Source: Acanthopleuribacter pedis
Lineage (GTDB): Bacteria > Acidobacteriota > Holophagae > Acanthopleuribacterales > Acanthopleuribacteraceae
Reading direction: 5' to 3'
NCBI RefSeq assembly: GCF_017377855.1
Contig: NZ_JAFREP010000019.1
Span: forward strand, 1-64,000
Length of the DNA stretch: 64,000 nt
The stretch's first letter is position 1, and each line of letters starts with the position of its first letter. The translations under genes were made by a program, and so were the position numbers. This document shows, piece after piece, positions 8,181 through 17,830 of this stretch. The notes beneath the pieces are model-generated. The model was not told the DNA's origin, searched no databases, and worked only from the letters and a program-made list of their open reading frames with translations.

Positions 8181-11100
8181 ATGTTCCCATCAAACCAAGG
8201 TTTGACGGCCGCGTTGGTCCGCGCCGCAAGCTGGTGTTTCCTTCTTTTGTCGGCACCCGCGCTCTGGGCTCAACCCTCGAGCGCCACCCTTGCCGGTTCT
8301 TTTCAAGATGAACTGTCTTGCCCCGGTGATTGGCAACCCGAATGTACCGCCTCCGGCTTGACCTACGACGCCGGCGACGATGTGTGGCAGGCGACCTATA
8401 CCCTGCCCGCCGGTTCCTATGAATACAAAGTTGCGCTCAACGGATCCTGGGACGAAAACTACGGCGCGGGCGCCACGCCCGGCGGCGACAACATCGCCCT
8501 CAATTTGGACACCGAACAGCAAGTCCGTTTTTACTACGATCACCAATCCAACTGGATCACCGACAACGTCAACAGCGTGATTGCCACCATCCCCGGCAGT
8601 TTCCAATCCGCCTTGGGCTGCGGTTCCGACTGGGATCCATCCTGCTTGCGTTCGATGCTGCAAGACATCGACGGCGACGGCATGTACCAATTTGACGCGG
8701 TTCTGCCCGCGGGCGACTACGCCTGTAAAGTCGCCATCAACGAAAGCTGGGACGAAAACTACGGCGCGGACGGCGCGCCCGGCGGCAGCGACATCCTTTT
8801 CTCGGTCCCTTCAGACGATACCCCTGTTTCCTTTGTTTACGACACCGCAACCAACATCTTGACGGTAACCGTTCAGAGCAGCGGCGACGCGGGCCCCACC
8901 GCGCCGGCCGTTCAGCACGCGATTCAGGACGAAACCTTCTACTTTCTGGTGAATGACCGTTTCGAAAACGGCGACACCGCAAACGATTACGGCGGCATGC
9001 AACCCGGCGATACCGACGCCGACCGCCTGCGCCACGGCTATTGGCCCGCGGACAAGGGTTTCTACCACGGCGGCGACATCGCGGGTATTACCAACCGTTT
9101 GGATTACTTGCAAAACATGGGCGTCACCGCGGTTTGGATGACGCCGGTACTGCGTAACAACGCGGTTCAAGGCGACAGCAGCAACGCCCTGGGCCACTCC
9201 TCCGGCTACCACGGTTACTGGACCATCGATTACCAAAGCATCGATCCCCACATGGGCAATGAAGAAGATCTGCGCAACCTAATCCAAGCGGCCCACGCGC
9301 GCGGCATGAAAATCTACTTCGACGTGGTGGTGAACCACACCGGTGACGTCATTCGCAACGCACAGAACCAATACAGCTACCGCACCAAGGAAGACGCGCC
9401 TTACCGCGACGCCGCGGGCAACAGCTTTGACGACCGCGATTTCATCGGCGGCGACTTCCCCGCCCTGGACGCGGCGAGCAGTTTCCCCTATACCCCGGTG
9501 TTCCTGAGCGAAAGCGACGCAACCCTCAAAGGCCCGGCCTGGCTGAACAACCCGATTTACTACCACAACCGCGGCGATTCGAGCTTTAGCGGCGAAAGCA
9601 ACACCTACGGCGATATCTTCGGTTTGGACGATCTGTTCACCGAACACCCCGACGTGGTCAACGGCTTCGTCGATATCTTTAGCCGTTGGGCCACCGAATT
9701 CGGCGTCGACGGCTTCCGTCTCGACACGGTCAAACACGTCAACATTGAGTTCTGGCACCAGTTCGGTCCGGCGGTAACCCAACGTGCACAAGCCGCGGGC
9801 ATCGCCGACTTTTTTATGTTCGGCGAGGTGTTTGAATTCAACCCGGCGGTGCTGAGCCGCTACACCAAAGAAGCGGCGCTGCCTTCCGTGCTTGATTTTG
9901 CGCTCAAGGGCAGCATCGATCAGTTCGCGGTGAACAGCGCGGGCACCCACGTGCTGCGCGACCTGTTCGCGGCCGACGATTACTACACGGACGCCGATTC
10001 CAACGCCTACCAACTGGGAACCTTTATCAGTAACCACGACGTGGGCCGCATCGGCCACCTGATCCGCACCAACCGCGCCGGCGCAAGCGATGCGGAAAAA
10101 ACGGCGCGCGTCCGTTTGGCCCACGCGGCGCTGTTCCTCGCGCGCGGCTTCCCGGTGGTCTACTACGGTGACGAACAAGGCTTTGTCGGCGGCGGCAGCG
10201 ACAAGGACAGCCGCGAGGACATGTTCCCCAGCGCGGTCGACGCCCACAACGCGCTCGACCTGATCGGCAGCGACGCCACCACGGCACAAAGCAACTTCGA
10301 TGCACACCATCCGCTGTACACGGCGATCCGCGACCTGGCCGCGTTGCGCCGCGAGCACGAGGCGCTGCGCCGGGGTTACCAAATCCACCGCTACAGCCAA
10401 GGCGACGCGGGCATCTACGCCTTCTCGCGCATCACCCGTGACCGCACCGAATACCTGATCGCCCTGAACAACAGCGACGCACCAGCAAGCGCAACCATCA
10501 CCACCTTCGCGGCCGATACCACCTTCGAGGCGGTTTACCCCGCGGGCGGCGCGGCCTTGACAAGCGACGCCGCCGGTGGGCTCACCATCACGGTGCCAGG
10601 TTTGGATTTTGTCGTGTACCGCGCGGCTTCGCCCTTTACCTTGCCCGCGCCCAGCCCGATGCAATTCACCACCGTCAACGAGGGCGACTCGGTCGGCGGC
10701 ACGGTTGAGTTGGCCGTTTCCGGCAACGAGAACCGTTTTGGTGAAATCACGTTTGCCGTATCGGTTGACGGCGGCGAATGGCAGGTGCTCGGCACCGACA
10801 CCAACGCGCCCTACCGCGTGTTCTGGGACAGCAGCAGCGTGGCCGAGGGTACCGCGGTTCGCTTCGTTGCCACCTTCGACGACTTAAACGGCAACCAAAC
10901 AGCCACCGAGGTTAACGCGGTTGTCGGCGACGCCACCGCCGACCAAGCGGCGTACGCGATCATTCACTACACCCGTGAAGACGGCGACTACGGTGACAAC
11001 AACAGCAGCGATTACAACGATTTCTGGGGTCTCCACCTCTGGGGCGACGCGATTGCACCGGAAGAAGCCACCGACTGGACCGCACCCAAGAAATTGATCG

Positions 11101-14100
11101 GTGAAAGCGAATACGGTCGTTTTGCTTGGATCAAACTCTCCGGCAATCCCGGCGCGATCAATTTCATTGTTCACCGCGGCGATACCAAGGACGGCACCGA
11201 CGCCGACCGCGCCTTTGACGTCTCCGACGGCACCCAAATCTGGCTGAAGGGCGGCGACGGCGAACATTACTTCTCCCAAGCGGCGGCCCAAGGATACGCC
11301 ACCATTCGCTACCAACGCCCCGACGGCGATTACGGCGTGGGCACCGACACCTACTGGGGCCTGCACCTGTGGTCCGAGGGCGGCGCCAACGCGATTGACC
11401 CGGCGGCTGAAACCGACTGGAACGCCCCACGCGCCCCGGACGGCGTCGATGATTTCGGTGCCTTTTGGCGCGTCCCACTGAACGCGGGCGATCCCAACGC
11501 GGACCGCAAACCCTTGAAATTCATCATCCACACGCCAGGCGGTGACAACACCGATCCCGGCGGGGACCGCGAACCCGGCGGTGATCGTCAGATCATCCCG
11601 GCCGAACAACCCGCGACCTGGGTCCTTGCCCAAGACGAAACCCTTTACCGCGAACGCGGTGCGGCTGAAAACTTCGTGACCCTGCACTACCATCGCCCCG
11701 ACGGCGATTACGGTGACCTGAGCAGCGACGACTTCAACGACTTCTGGGGTTTACACGTGTGGAACGGTGCCGCCTCTCCCACCGGCTGGACCAGCCCGTT
11801 GAAGCCGGCCGGTCAAGACGGTTTCGGCGTGTTTTTCCGTGTCCCGCTGCAAGCGGGTGCCACCGAATTGGCCTACATCATCCACCGCGGCGACACCAAG
11901 GATCCCGACGCCGACATGTTCCTCGACCTGCGTAACCGCGGCTATGAGGTCTGGCAATTGTCCGGCGCCGATCCCGCCGACGCCTACATCCTGCCGCGCG
12001 AATCCGGCGGCGGCCCCGGCGGTCCCAATCCCGGCAACCTCGGTGAACAGCGTGCCTACTGGGTAAGTCGCGACATCGTTTTGTGGGAAGGCGCGGGCGA
12101 CCCCAGCTGGACCTACCGCCTGCACAGCAGTGCAACGGCGGACCTGGCCACGAGTAACGAGGGCGTTACCGGCGGCGAAGCCTGGGAACTTACCTTGGAA
12201 CCCACCGGCCCCGGCCAAGCGATTTTGGCCAAGTTCCCCCACCTTGCCGGCTTACCCGCCTTGCGTGTACCCGAGCAAAACCGTGACGCCTTGGTCGCCT
12301 TCCTCCGGGGTCAGACGGCCGTCTCCGCGGTGAACGCGGACGGCGTGGCCATGGGCGCAACCGCCCTGCAAATCCCCGGTGTATTGGACGACGCATTCGC
12401 GGCCGCCTACCCCGAACCGCTCGGCATCGTCTGGCAAGACAACGTGCCCACGATTCGTGTCTGGGCGCCCACCGCGCAAAATGTGGGTCTTCAGTTGTTT
12501 GCCGGTCCCGCCACCGACGACGGCGAAGCCGCGGCCATGACCTTTGACGCCGAAACCGGTATTTGGAGCGCCACCCTCTCCGCCGAACGCAAGGGTTGGT
12601 ACTACCTGTTCGACGTCAGCGTGTACCATCCCGCCGCCGGCGCGGTGGTCAACCTGACCGTCACCGATCCCTACTCGGTGGCCCTGAGCCTCAACTCAAC
12701 CCGTTCCATGATCGTCGACCTCAACGACGCCGAGCTAGCCCCGTCGGGTTGGGCGACGTACAGCAAACCCGCGCTGGATGCACCGGAAGATATTTCCATC
12801 TACGAGCTGCACGTACGCGACTTCAGCATCAGCGACAGCACGGTGCCCGAGGACATGCGCGGCAAATTCGCGGCGTTGACCTTGCCCGAAAGCAACGGTG
12901 TCAAACACCTCAAGCGCCTGCAAAGCGCCGGTTTGACCCACTTGCACCTGTTGCCCGTGTTCGATATTGCGACCATCATCGAAGGCCGCGATCAACGCAC
13001 CGAACCCGACTTCGACGAACTGCGCACCTTCTCCGCGGATTCCGAGATGCAACAAGAGATCGTCAGCGAAAGCGGCGATCTGGACGGCTTCAACTGGGGT
13101 TACGACCCCTACCACTACAACGTGCCCGAGGGCTCCTACACCATGGGCGCCAACGAGGAGAACCCCGACGGACGCGGCCGCGTCCTCGAATTCCGCGACA
13201 TGGTGAAGGCCGTCAACAACATGGGTCTGCGCCTGGTGATGGACGTGGTTTACAACCACACCAACGCTTCTGGTCTGAACGAACGCTCCGTGCTGGACCG
13301 CATCGTTCCCGGTTACTACCATCGCTTGGACGAAAACGGCAACGTCACCAACAGTACTTGCTGCGACAACACGGCCACCGAACACGCCATGATGGAAAAA
13401 TTGATGGTGGATTCCCTGGTGGTGTGGGCGCGTGACTACAAGGTCGACGCCTTCCGCTTCGACTTGATGGGCCACCACATGACCCGCAACATGGCCGCCG
13501 TACGCGCCGCCCTCGACGCGCTGACCTTGGAGAACGACGGCGTCGACGGCAGCAAAATTTACGTTTACGGTGAAGGCTGGAACTTCGGCGAGGTGGTCAA
13601 CAACACCCGCGGTGAAAACGCGACCCAACGCAACATGGCCGGCACCGGCATTGGTACCTTCAGCGACCGTTTGCGCGATGCGATCCGCGGCGGCGGCCCC
13701 TTCGACAACGGCATCGACCTGAAACGTCAAGGCTTTGCCAACGGTTTGCACTACGATCCCAACGATTTGGATCAGGGCGACACCTTGAGTACCTTGATGG
13801 TGTTGACCGACCAGGTGCGCGTCGGCATGGCGGGCAACCTCGCCGGCTACCGCTTCATCGACCGCGACGGCAACGAGGTGCGCGGTGACCAGGTGCCCTA
13901 CGGCGGCGACAGCGCCGGTTACACCGAGGATCCCCAGGAAGTGATCACCTACATTTCCAAACACGACAACCAAACACTGTACGACATCAACGTGTACGGC
14001 TTGCCGGTGGAAACCGACATGGAAACCCGCGTGCGGGTTCAGTCCTTGGGCTTGAGCATCGTGATGTTGGGCCAGGGTATCCCCTTCTTCCACGCCGGGG

Positions 14101-14954
14101 TCGACTTCCTGCGCTCCAAATCCTTGGACCGCGACAGCTTTAACTCGGGCGACTGGTTCAACCACTTGGACTTCTCGTTCCAAACCGGCAACTACGGTAT
14201 TGGTTTGCCGGTTGCCGAGAAAAACGCGGACAACTGGGACCTGATGGCGCCGTTGCTGGCCGATCCTTCCCTAAAACCGGATCAGGCGGCCATGGCCCAC
14301 TCAGCCGCGTTGTTCCGCGAGTGGTTGGCGATTCGCTACAGTTCGCCGCTGTTCCGCTTGCGCACCGCGACCCAGGTTCAGGAACGTTTGCGTTACCACA
14401 ACACCGGCCCCAACCAGCAGCCAGGCTTGATTGTGATGAGTTTGGACGACCGCGTGGGTGATGATCTCGACCCCAACCACGACTTGGTGGTGGTGTTGAT
14501 CAACGCCAATGACGACGACCAAAGCTTCACCATGCACGAGCTGATCGATGCACCGCTGAAGCTGCACCCGGTTCAGGTGGTTTCCGCCGACGCGACCAAC
14601 CGCGCCAGTGATTGGGACCGCGCCACCGGCACCTTCTCGGTTCCCGGCCGCACCACCGCGGTCTGGGTGCTGAACACGGCGCCCAGCGCGGACGGTCTGC
14701 CCGATGCGATCCAAGCCTTGTGCGACCAGGTTCGCGCGGCCATGGAAGCGGGTGACATCACGATGCGCGACGGCGCCCGTGTCCTCGCGATCATGAACGC
14801 GGCCAAGAGCCTGGCCGAACGGGAGCAGACGGACCAAGCGCTGCGCCTGTTGCAAACGGCATCCTGGTGGATCTACGGCAGCAACATGCCGCAAGACATC
14901 AAAAACCGCTTGCTCGACGGCCTCAACGTGATCCTTAGCGACTACGGTCTGTAG
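8181..14954 (+). CDS. Secreted amylopullulanase with two GH13 catalytic domains
   Basis: This 2257-residue extracellular starch and pullulan hydrolase has a signal peptide (residues 1 to about 31, ending LWAQ). Two X25-like pullulanase N-terminal domains follow (from about 36 and 137). The first GH13 domain (about 245-780) is alpha-amylase-like: DVVVNHTG, nucleophile Asp515 in GFRLDTVKH, acid/base Glu549, Asp620 in SNHDVGR. After an Ig-like linker come three CBM41/PUD starch-binding repeats (about 922, 1040, 1166), each with DGDYG and W-x-GLH-x-W. An N2/CBM48-like region leads to the second GH13 domain, a type I pullulanase: NWGYDP at 1638-1643, Asp1761 in FRFDLMGHH, Glu1798 in GEGWNFG, Asp1929 in KHDNQ. 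Both catalytic triads are complete, so it should cut alpha-1,4 and alpha-1,6 bonds. The start is ATG with AAGGAGA. A terminator-like hairpin follows at 15046-15075. Confidence 0.93.
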   Translation: MFPSNQGLTAALVRAASWCFLLLSAPALWAQPSSATLAGSFQDELSCPGDWQPECTASGLTYDAGDDVWQATYTLPAGSYEYKVALNGSWDENYGAGATPGGDNIALNLDTEQQVRFYYDHQSNWITDNVNSVIATIPGSFQSALGCGSDWDPSCLRSMLQDIDGDGMYQFDAVLPAGDYACKVAINESWDENYGADGAPGGSDILFSVPSDDTPVSFVYDTATNILTVTVQSSGDAGPTAPAVQHAIQDETFYFLVNDRFENGDTANDYGGMQPGDTDADRLRHGYWPADKGFYHGGDIAGITNRLDYLQNMGVTAVWMTPVLRNNAVQGDSSNALGHSSGYHGYWTIDYQSIDPHMGNEEDLRNLIQAAHARGMKIYFDVVVNHTGDVIRNAQNQYSYRTKEDAPYRDAAGNSFDDRDFIGGDFPALDAASSFPYTPVFLSESDATLKGPAWLNNPIYYHNRGDSSFSGESNTYGDIFGLDDLFTEHPDVVNGFVDIFSRWATEFGVDGFRLDTVKHVNIEFWHQFGPAVTQRAQAAGIADFFMFGEVFEFNPAVLSRYTKEAALPSVLDFALKGSIDQFAVNSAGTHVLRDLFAADDYYTDADSNAYQLGTFISNHDVGRIGHLIRTNRAGASDAEKTARVRLAHAALFLARGFPVVYYGDEQGFVGGGSDKDSREDMFPSAVDAHNALDLIGSDATTAQSNFDAHHPLYTAIRDLAALRREHEALRRGYQIHRYSQGDAGIYAFSRITRDRTEYLIALNNSDAPASATITTFAADTTFEAVYPAGGAALTSDAAGGLTITVPGLDFVVYRAASPFTLPAPSPMQFTTVNEGDSVGGTVELAVSGNENRFGEITFAVSVDGGEWQVLGTDTNAPYRVFWDSSSVAEGTAVRFVATFDDLNGNQTATEVNAVVGDATADQAAYAIIHYTREDGDYGDNNSSDYNDFWGLHLWGDAIAPEEATDWTAPKKLIGESEYGRFAWIKLSGNPGAINFIVHRGDTKDGTDADRAFDVSDGTQIWLKGGDGEHYFSQAAAQGYATIRYQRPDGDYGVGTDTYWGLHLWSEGGANAIDPAAETDWNAPRAPDGVDDFGAFWRVPLNAGDPNADRKPLKFIIHTPGGDNTDPGGDREPGGDRQIIPAEQPATWVLAQDETLYRERGAAENFVTLHYHRPDGDYGDLSSDDFNDFWGLHVWNGAASPTGWTSPLKPAGQDGFGVFFRVPLQAGATELAYIIHRGDTKDPDADMFLDLRNRGYEVWQLSGADPADAYILPRESGGGPGGPNPGNLGEQRAYWVSRDIVLWEGAGDPSWTYRLHSSATADLATSNEGVTGGEAWELTLEPTGPGQAILAKFPHLAGLPALRVPEQNRDALVAFLRGQTAVSAVNADGVAMGATALQIPGVLDDAFAAAYPEPLGIVWQDNVPTIRVWAPTAQNVGLQLFAGPATDDGEAAAMTFDAETGIWSATLSAERKGWYYLFDVSVYHPAAGAVVNLTVTDPYSVALSLNSTRSMIVDLNDAELAPSGWATYSKPALDAPEDISIYELHVRDFSISDSTVPEDMRGKFAALTLPESNGVKHLKRLQSAGLTHLHLLPVFDIATIIEGRDQRTEPDFDELRTFSADSEMQQEIVSESGDLDGFNWGYDPYHYNVPEGSYTMGANEENPDGRGRVLEFRDMVKAVNNMGLRLVMDVVYNHTNASGLNERSVLDRIVPGYYHRLDENGNVTNSTCCDNTATEHAMMEKLMVDSLVVWARDYKVDAFRFDLMGHHMTRNMAAVRAALDALTLENDGVDGSKIYVYGEGWNFGEVVNNTRGENATQRNMAGTGIGTFSDRLRDAIRGGGPFDNGIDLKRQGFANGLHYDPNDLDQGDTLSTLMVLTDQVRVGMAGNLAGYRFIDRDGNEVRGDQVPYGGDSAGYTEDPQEVITYISKHDNQTLYDINVYGLPVETDMETRVRVQSLGLSIVMLGQGIPFFHAGVDFLRSKSLDRDSFNSGDWFNHLDFSFQTGNYGIGLPVAEKNADNWDLMAPLLADPSLKPDQAAMAHSAALFREWLAIRYSSPLFRLRTATQVQERLRYHNTGPNQQPGLIVMSLDDRVGDDLDPNHDLVVVLINANDDDQSFTMHELIDAPLKLHPVQVVSADATNRASDWDRATGTFSVPGRTTAVWVLNTAPSADGLPDAIQALCDQVRAAMEAGDITMRDGARVLAIMNAAKSLAEREQTDQALRLLQTASWWIYGSNMPQDIKNRLLDGLNVILSDYGL

Positions 14955-14963
14955 GAAAACAAA

Positions 14964-14996
14964 GCGATTCGGTGGGGGTTCATCCTGCCGAATCGC
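14964..14996 (+). terminator. Hairpin just after the amylopullulanase gene
   Basis: The perfect 9-bp stem GCGATTCGG/CCGAATCGC has a 15-nt loop and starts 10 bp after the stop codon. No T-run follows, so it may be an mRNA-stabilising stem placed before the true terminator at 15046. Confidence 0.5.
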
Positions 14997-15045
14997 ACAA
15001 GGCAAATTAAACCCAACGCCTTTCCCAAGGCACAACCATTCGACG

Positions 15046-15075
15046 GGGGTGGATCATAAGGTCCACCCCTTTTTT
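15046..15075 (+). terminator. Rho-independent terminator of the amylopullulanase gene
   Basis: The stem GGGGTGGA/TCCACCCC (15046-15053 and 15062-15069) is followed directly by a run of T. Confidence 0.85.
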
Positions 15076-15247
15076 GATTTCTGAAGCGCGGGACCAACCT
15101 ACCCAAGCATCCCATCGACGCCGCCAATTCTGAAAACAGCCACCATGGGCCACAAGGTTTTAGAACCTAACAAGAGTAGCGATCGCACAGACCTTGCAGA
15201 ACCAAAGGCATTCGCCCACATGCGAAAAAACAGGACACGCCGGCGGG

Positions 15248-17287
15248 TTAACTCTCCGTTGCCGAGGATTTGAAGGCGTTGACGAGGACCGCCAAATCAC
15301 GGCCCGTCCCCTTTAACTTCTCAGAGTGGCCGGTGACGACCTGGGCATTGCCGCGTATTTCCTGAATACTTTGATTGACACCATTCAGGTCTTCCGCCAT
15401 CTGATCGGAGACAGAGGCCATCGCCTCGATATTGCAGCTCACCTCTTTTACCCCGGAATCAGCCTGGGAAATGTTGGCGGTAATGTCTTTGGTGGTGACA
15501 CTCTGCTCCTCAATGGCGGCGGCAATCAAGGTGATAATCTCGTCTACATGATGTACGGTATGTTGCACTTGCTGGATTTGCTCGGCGGCAACATTAGACA
15601 CCTTGGACATGGTCTCGATTTTTCCGCGAATATCTTCGGCGGCGTCGCCCACTTGCCGCGCAAGCGCTTTCACCTCGCCGGCAACCACTGAAAAACCACG
15701 ACCCATCTCGCCGGCCCGTGAGGCTTCAATGGTGGCATTTAGCGCCAGCAGTTTGGTTTGTTCCGATATAGTATTGATGGTGTCAATGATGCCGTTAATT
15801 TCCAAGGCGGCTTTGGTTAATTCGTCCATGTGGGTGCCGGCCAGCTTGGTGTCCTGGTTGGCCGAATCCGAGTGCTGCTTGGCCTGATTGGTGCCGGCGG
15901 CGATTTCCGCGACGGTTGTCGCCATTTCTTCCGCGCTGCTGGTCACCACCGACAAACTATCTACCGCTTTTTTGGCGGCGGAGGCCACACCGTTCATGTT
16001 GGTAGACATCTGTTCCCCGGCGGCGGCAACATTGTTGGATTTTTCGGTCAAGGCCTTACTATGGGCCAGCAAGGTATTGGAATTGGCCGCCAAATCGCCG
16101 GCGGCATCATTTACGATGCGGCCGGTGCGGGTAATTTCGGTCACCATGTGTTCCATATTCTCAAGAAACTCATCCATTTTGGCGGAAAGCCGACCCAACT
16201 CATCCTCGGCCACGTAGTGGTTGCGCAGGGACAAATCTTTTTCCTCGCTCAATCGCGTCATGGTCGCACTCATCTGGGTCAGGGGGTTGATAATGGAACG
16301 CGCGGTTTGGTACCCCAACAAGCCGGTGAACGCCAATACCAACAGAACCGTGATCGTAAATTGAATCAACTTTAGTTTGGCCTGACCAGATAAGCGCAGC
16401 GCTGATTGAACCAGGTGCTCCGCCAAGTTTTTTTCGAGTTCATGCATAAAATTGATTTTTTGAGTTTGGATCACAAACCATTCCGCGGCGTCGACATGAA
16501 AACCACCCTCGGGTTTGCCTTGCGCAATTGCGCGCATGGCCTCTGCTTTGGTCACCTCAGGCCGTTGCATGGTGACCTGAAACAGGTTTCTCTGTTCTTG
16601 CGTGGCGAAGGACAGAAACACCTCGTTAAAACTTTTCTGGTCCGCGACCAAAGTAATGAACCGGACATACAGACCCGGCTGAAAGCGACCGCTCACAAAG
16701 GTGCCGCTTAACACGGCGCGTTCCTGGCCGGCCCGCTCCTTGGCCTTCATGAAATTAACGTAACCCGATATTTGGCTAAGCAGTTCATGGTTGGTTAGGA
16801 TTTCCGAAAATTCGGCGATCCCCGAAAGGAAATGAGCGTGAATGCTGGTGTAGTAAGCGATGGATTCCTTCAGCGAAAGGTCCCGATTCATCGCGGCGCG
16901 ATGCGCCCCCAAGTTTTGTAGGTCGACCCAGCCTTTGCGAATCGGTTCAAAAGCCTGCTCCTCCCGGCCATCTAGGTCAAACGTTTTCAGAAACAGGGTC
17001 AGTGCTTGGATTTTTTCGTCGGAAAGCCGCTGCTGTGCCCGCAGCGCCTGTCCACCTTCCTCCTGATTGCTACCCACAAAAACAGCAGCACGACCACGCT
17101 CCTTCTGGGTTTCATGGATCACCGTGGAAAGATGAACCGCCAATTCAGCCAAGGATTGCAATTCCCGTGTTTCATTGAGGACCTTGATGCGTTGATTCAT
17201 CCCGAGAAGGGAAAAGTATAGGAGCGCGATGATCGGCACCACCAAAAGCACCAACAGTTTTGTTCGAATCGAAAGTTGCTGCAACAT
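15248..17287 (-). CDS. Methyl-accepting chemotaxis protein with NIT sensor domain
   Basis: This 679-residue membrane chemoreceptor signals to CheA/CheW. One N-terminal membrane helix (LLVLLVVPIIALLYFSLL) is followed by a periplasmic NIT domain (about residues 40-290; HETQKERGRAAVFVGS is characteristic), the nitrate/nitrite-type four-helix sensor. A second membrane helix (about 310) leads to a HAMP domain and the cytoplasmic signalling coiled coil. Its hairpin tip reads LLALNATIEASRAGEMGRGF, the strongly conserved MCP motif. I chose the ATG at 17287 because AAAGGAG precedes it and the transmembrane helix then begins the protein; the frame is open upstream to 17389. No pentapeptide tether for CheR is visible at the C-terminus. 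The natural ligand is unknown. Confidence 0.93.
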   Translation of the reverse strand: MLQQLSIRTKLLVLLVVPIIALLYFSLLGMNQRIKVLNETRELQSLAELAVHLSTVIHETQKERGRAAVFVGSNQEEGGQALRAQQRLSDEKIQALTLFLKTFDLDGREEQAFEPIRKGWVDLQNLGAHRAAMNRDLSLKESIAYYTSIHAHFLSGIAEFSEILTNHELLSQISGYVNFMKAKERAGQERAVLSGTFVSGRFQPGLYVRFITLVADQKSFNEVFLSFATQEQRNLFQVTMQRPEVTKAEAMRAIAQGKPEGGFHVDAAEWFVIQTQKINFMHELEKNLAEHLVQSALRLSGQAKLKLIQFTITVLLVLAFTGLLGYQTARSIINPLTQMSATMTRLSEEKDLSLRNHYVAEDELGRLSAKMDEFLENMEHMVTEITRTGRIVNDAAGDLAANSNTLLAHSKALTEKSNNVAAAGEQMSTNMNGVASAAKKAVDSLSVVTSSAEEMATTVAEIAAGTNQAKQHSDSANQDTKLAGTHMDELTKAALEINGIIDTINTISEQTKLLALNATIEASRAGEMGRGFSVVAGEVKALARQVGDAAEDIRGKIETMSKVSNVAAEQIQQVQHTVHHVDEIITLIAAAIEEQSVTTKDITANISQADSGVKEVSCNIEAMASVSDQMAEDLNGVNQSIQEIRGNAQVVTGHSEKLKGTGRDLAVLVNAFKSSATES

Positions 17288-17830
17288 AAGGTGACTCCTT
17301 TGGGCATCATTCATTTTCACAACCAGGCCGGCAACGGGAACCCAAACTTGAACGAGGGCACCAAATAACGCTGGATCACCAAGCAGCACATGGCGAACTT
17401 ATTTTCACGAGGTTCGGGGCAGGATTTTAGGGACCTTCATTCGTTACTGGGTTTATCGCCGTTTAAATGAAGTGACTTAATTTTAAGAACAAAGAAACAA
17501 AATAAAAATTGAAACATACGTTAACAAACCGATAAACAATGGCCCCAGTTCATGATGAACAACAGCGCCAGGGCACGCGCAAGAAAACAGAAACAGCGCG
17601 GCCATGCCTTAGCCGCGCCGTAACAAGGGCCTACCGTTTTTGACTTTATGATCGTTAACACCTTCATTTCAGGCGATCCCTGTCCCATCCGCGGTCGCTT
17701 GCCAAGGAGATCCGGCGACAAGGCCGCCGACATAAACCTACACCGCGAGATGGAGCGAGGGCATTAAAAGGGATAACCTACCGAGAAACATTAGTAACTT
17801 TGGTTCCCCGGCAGGTCCGCCGCGGGTAGC
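17288..17830. other. Intergenic region between the chemoreceptor and the deubiquitinase-like gene
   Basis: No convincing gene is present. A 70-codon minus-strand frame (17521-17733) has no homology I recognise and no ribosome-binding site. The region holds the terminator-like stem at 17596-17618 and must contain the chemoreceptor promoter, which I could not pinpoint. Confidence 0.5.
17590..17618 (-). terminator. Terminator-like hairpin downstream of the deubiquitinase-like gene
   Basis: The stem GCGCGGC/GCCGCGC (17596-17602 and 17612-17618) is followed on the minus strand by TGTTTCTGTTTTC. It lies about 210 bp beyond the stop of the 17831-21907 gene. Confidence 0.5.

Noticed and set aside
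7939..8205. Open frame upstream of the amylopullulanase gene
   Set aside because: It has no ribosome-binding site, overlaps the true start and shows no recognisable sequence.
9279..10664. 461-codon minus-strand open frame
   Set aside because: Antisense shadow of the first GH13 domain with no recognisable motif or ribosome-binding site.
12735..14183. 482-codon minus-strand open frame inside the amylopullulanase gene
   Set aside because: It is antisense to a clear GH13 domain and is low-complexity Val/Gly/His-rich, a typical shadow of a GC-rich gene.
17521..17733. 70-codon minus-strand frame
   Set aside because: No ribosome-binding site or known motif, and it contains a terminator-like hairpin.
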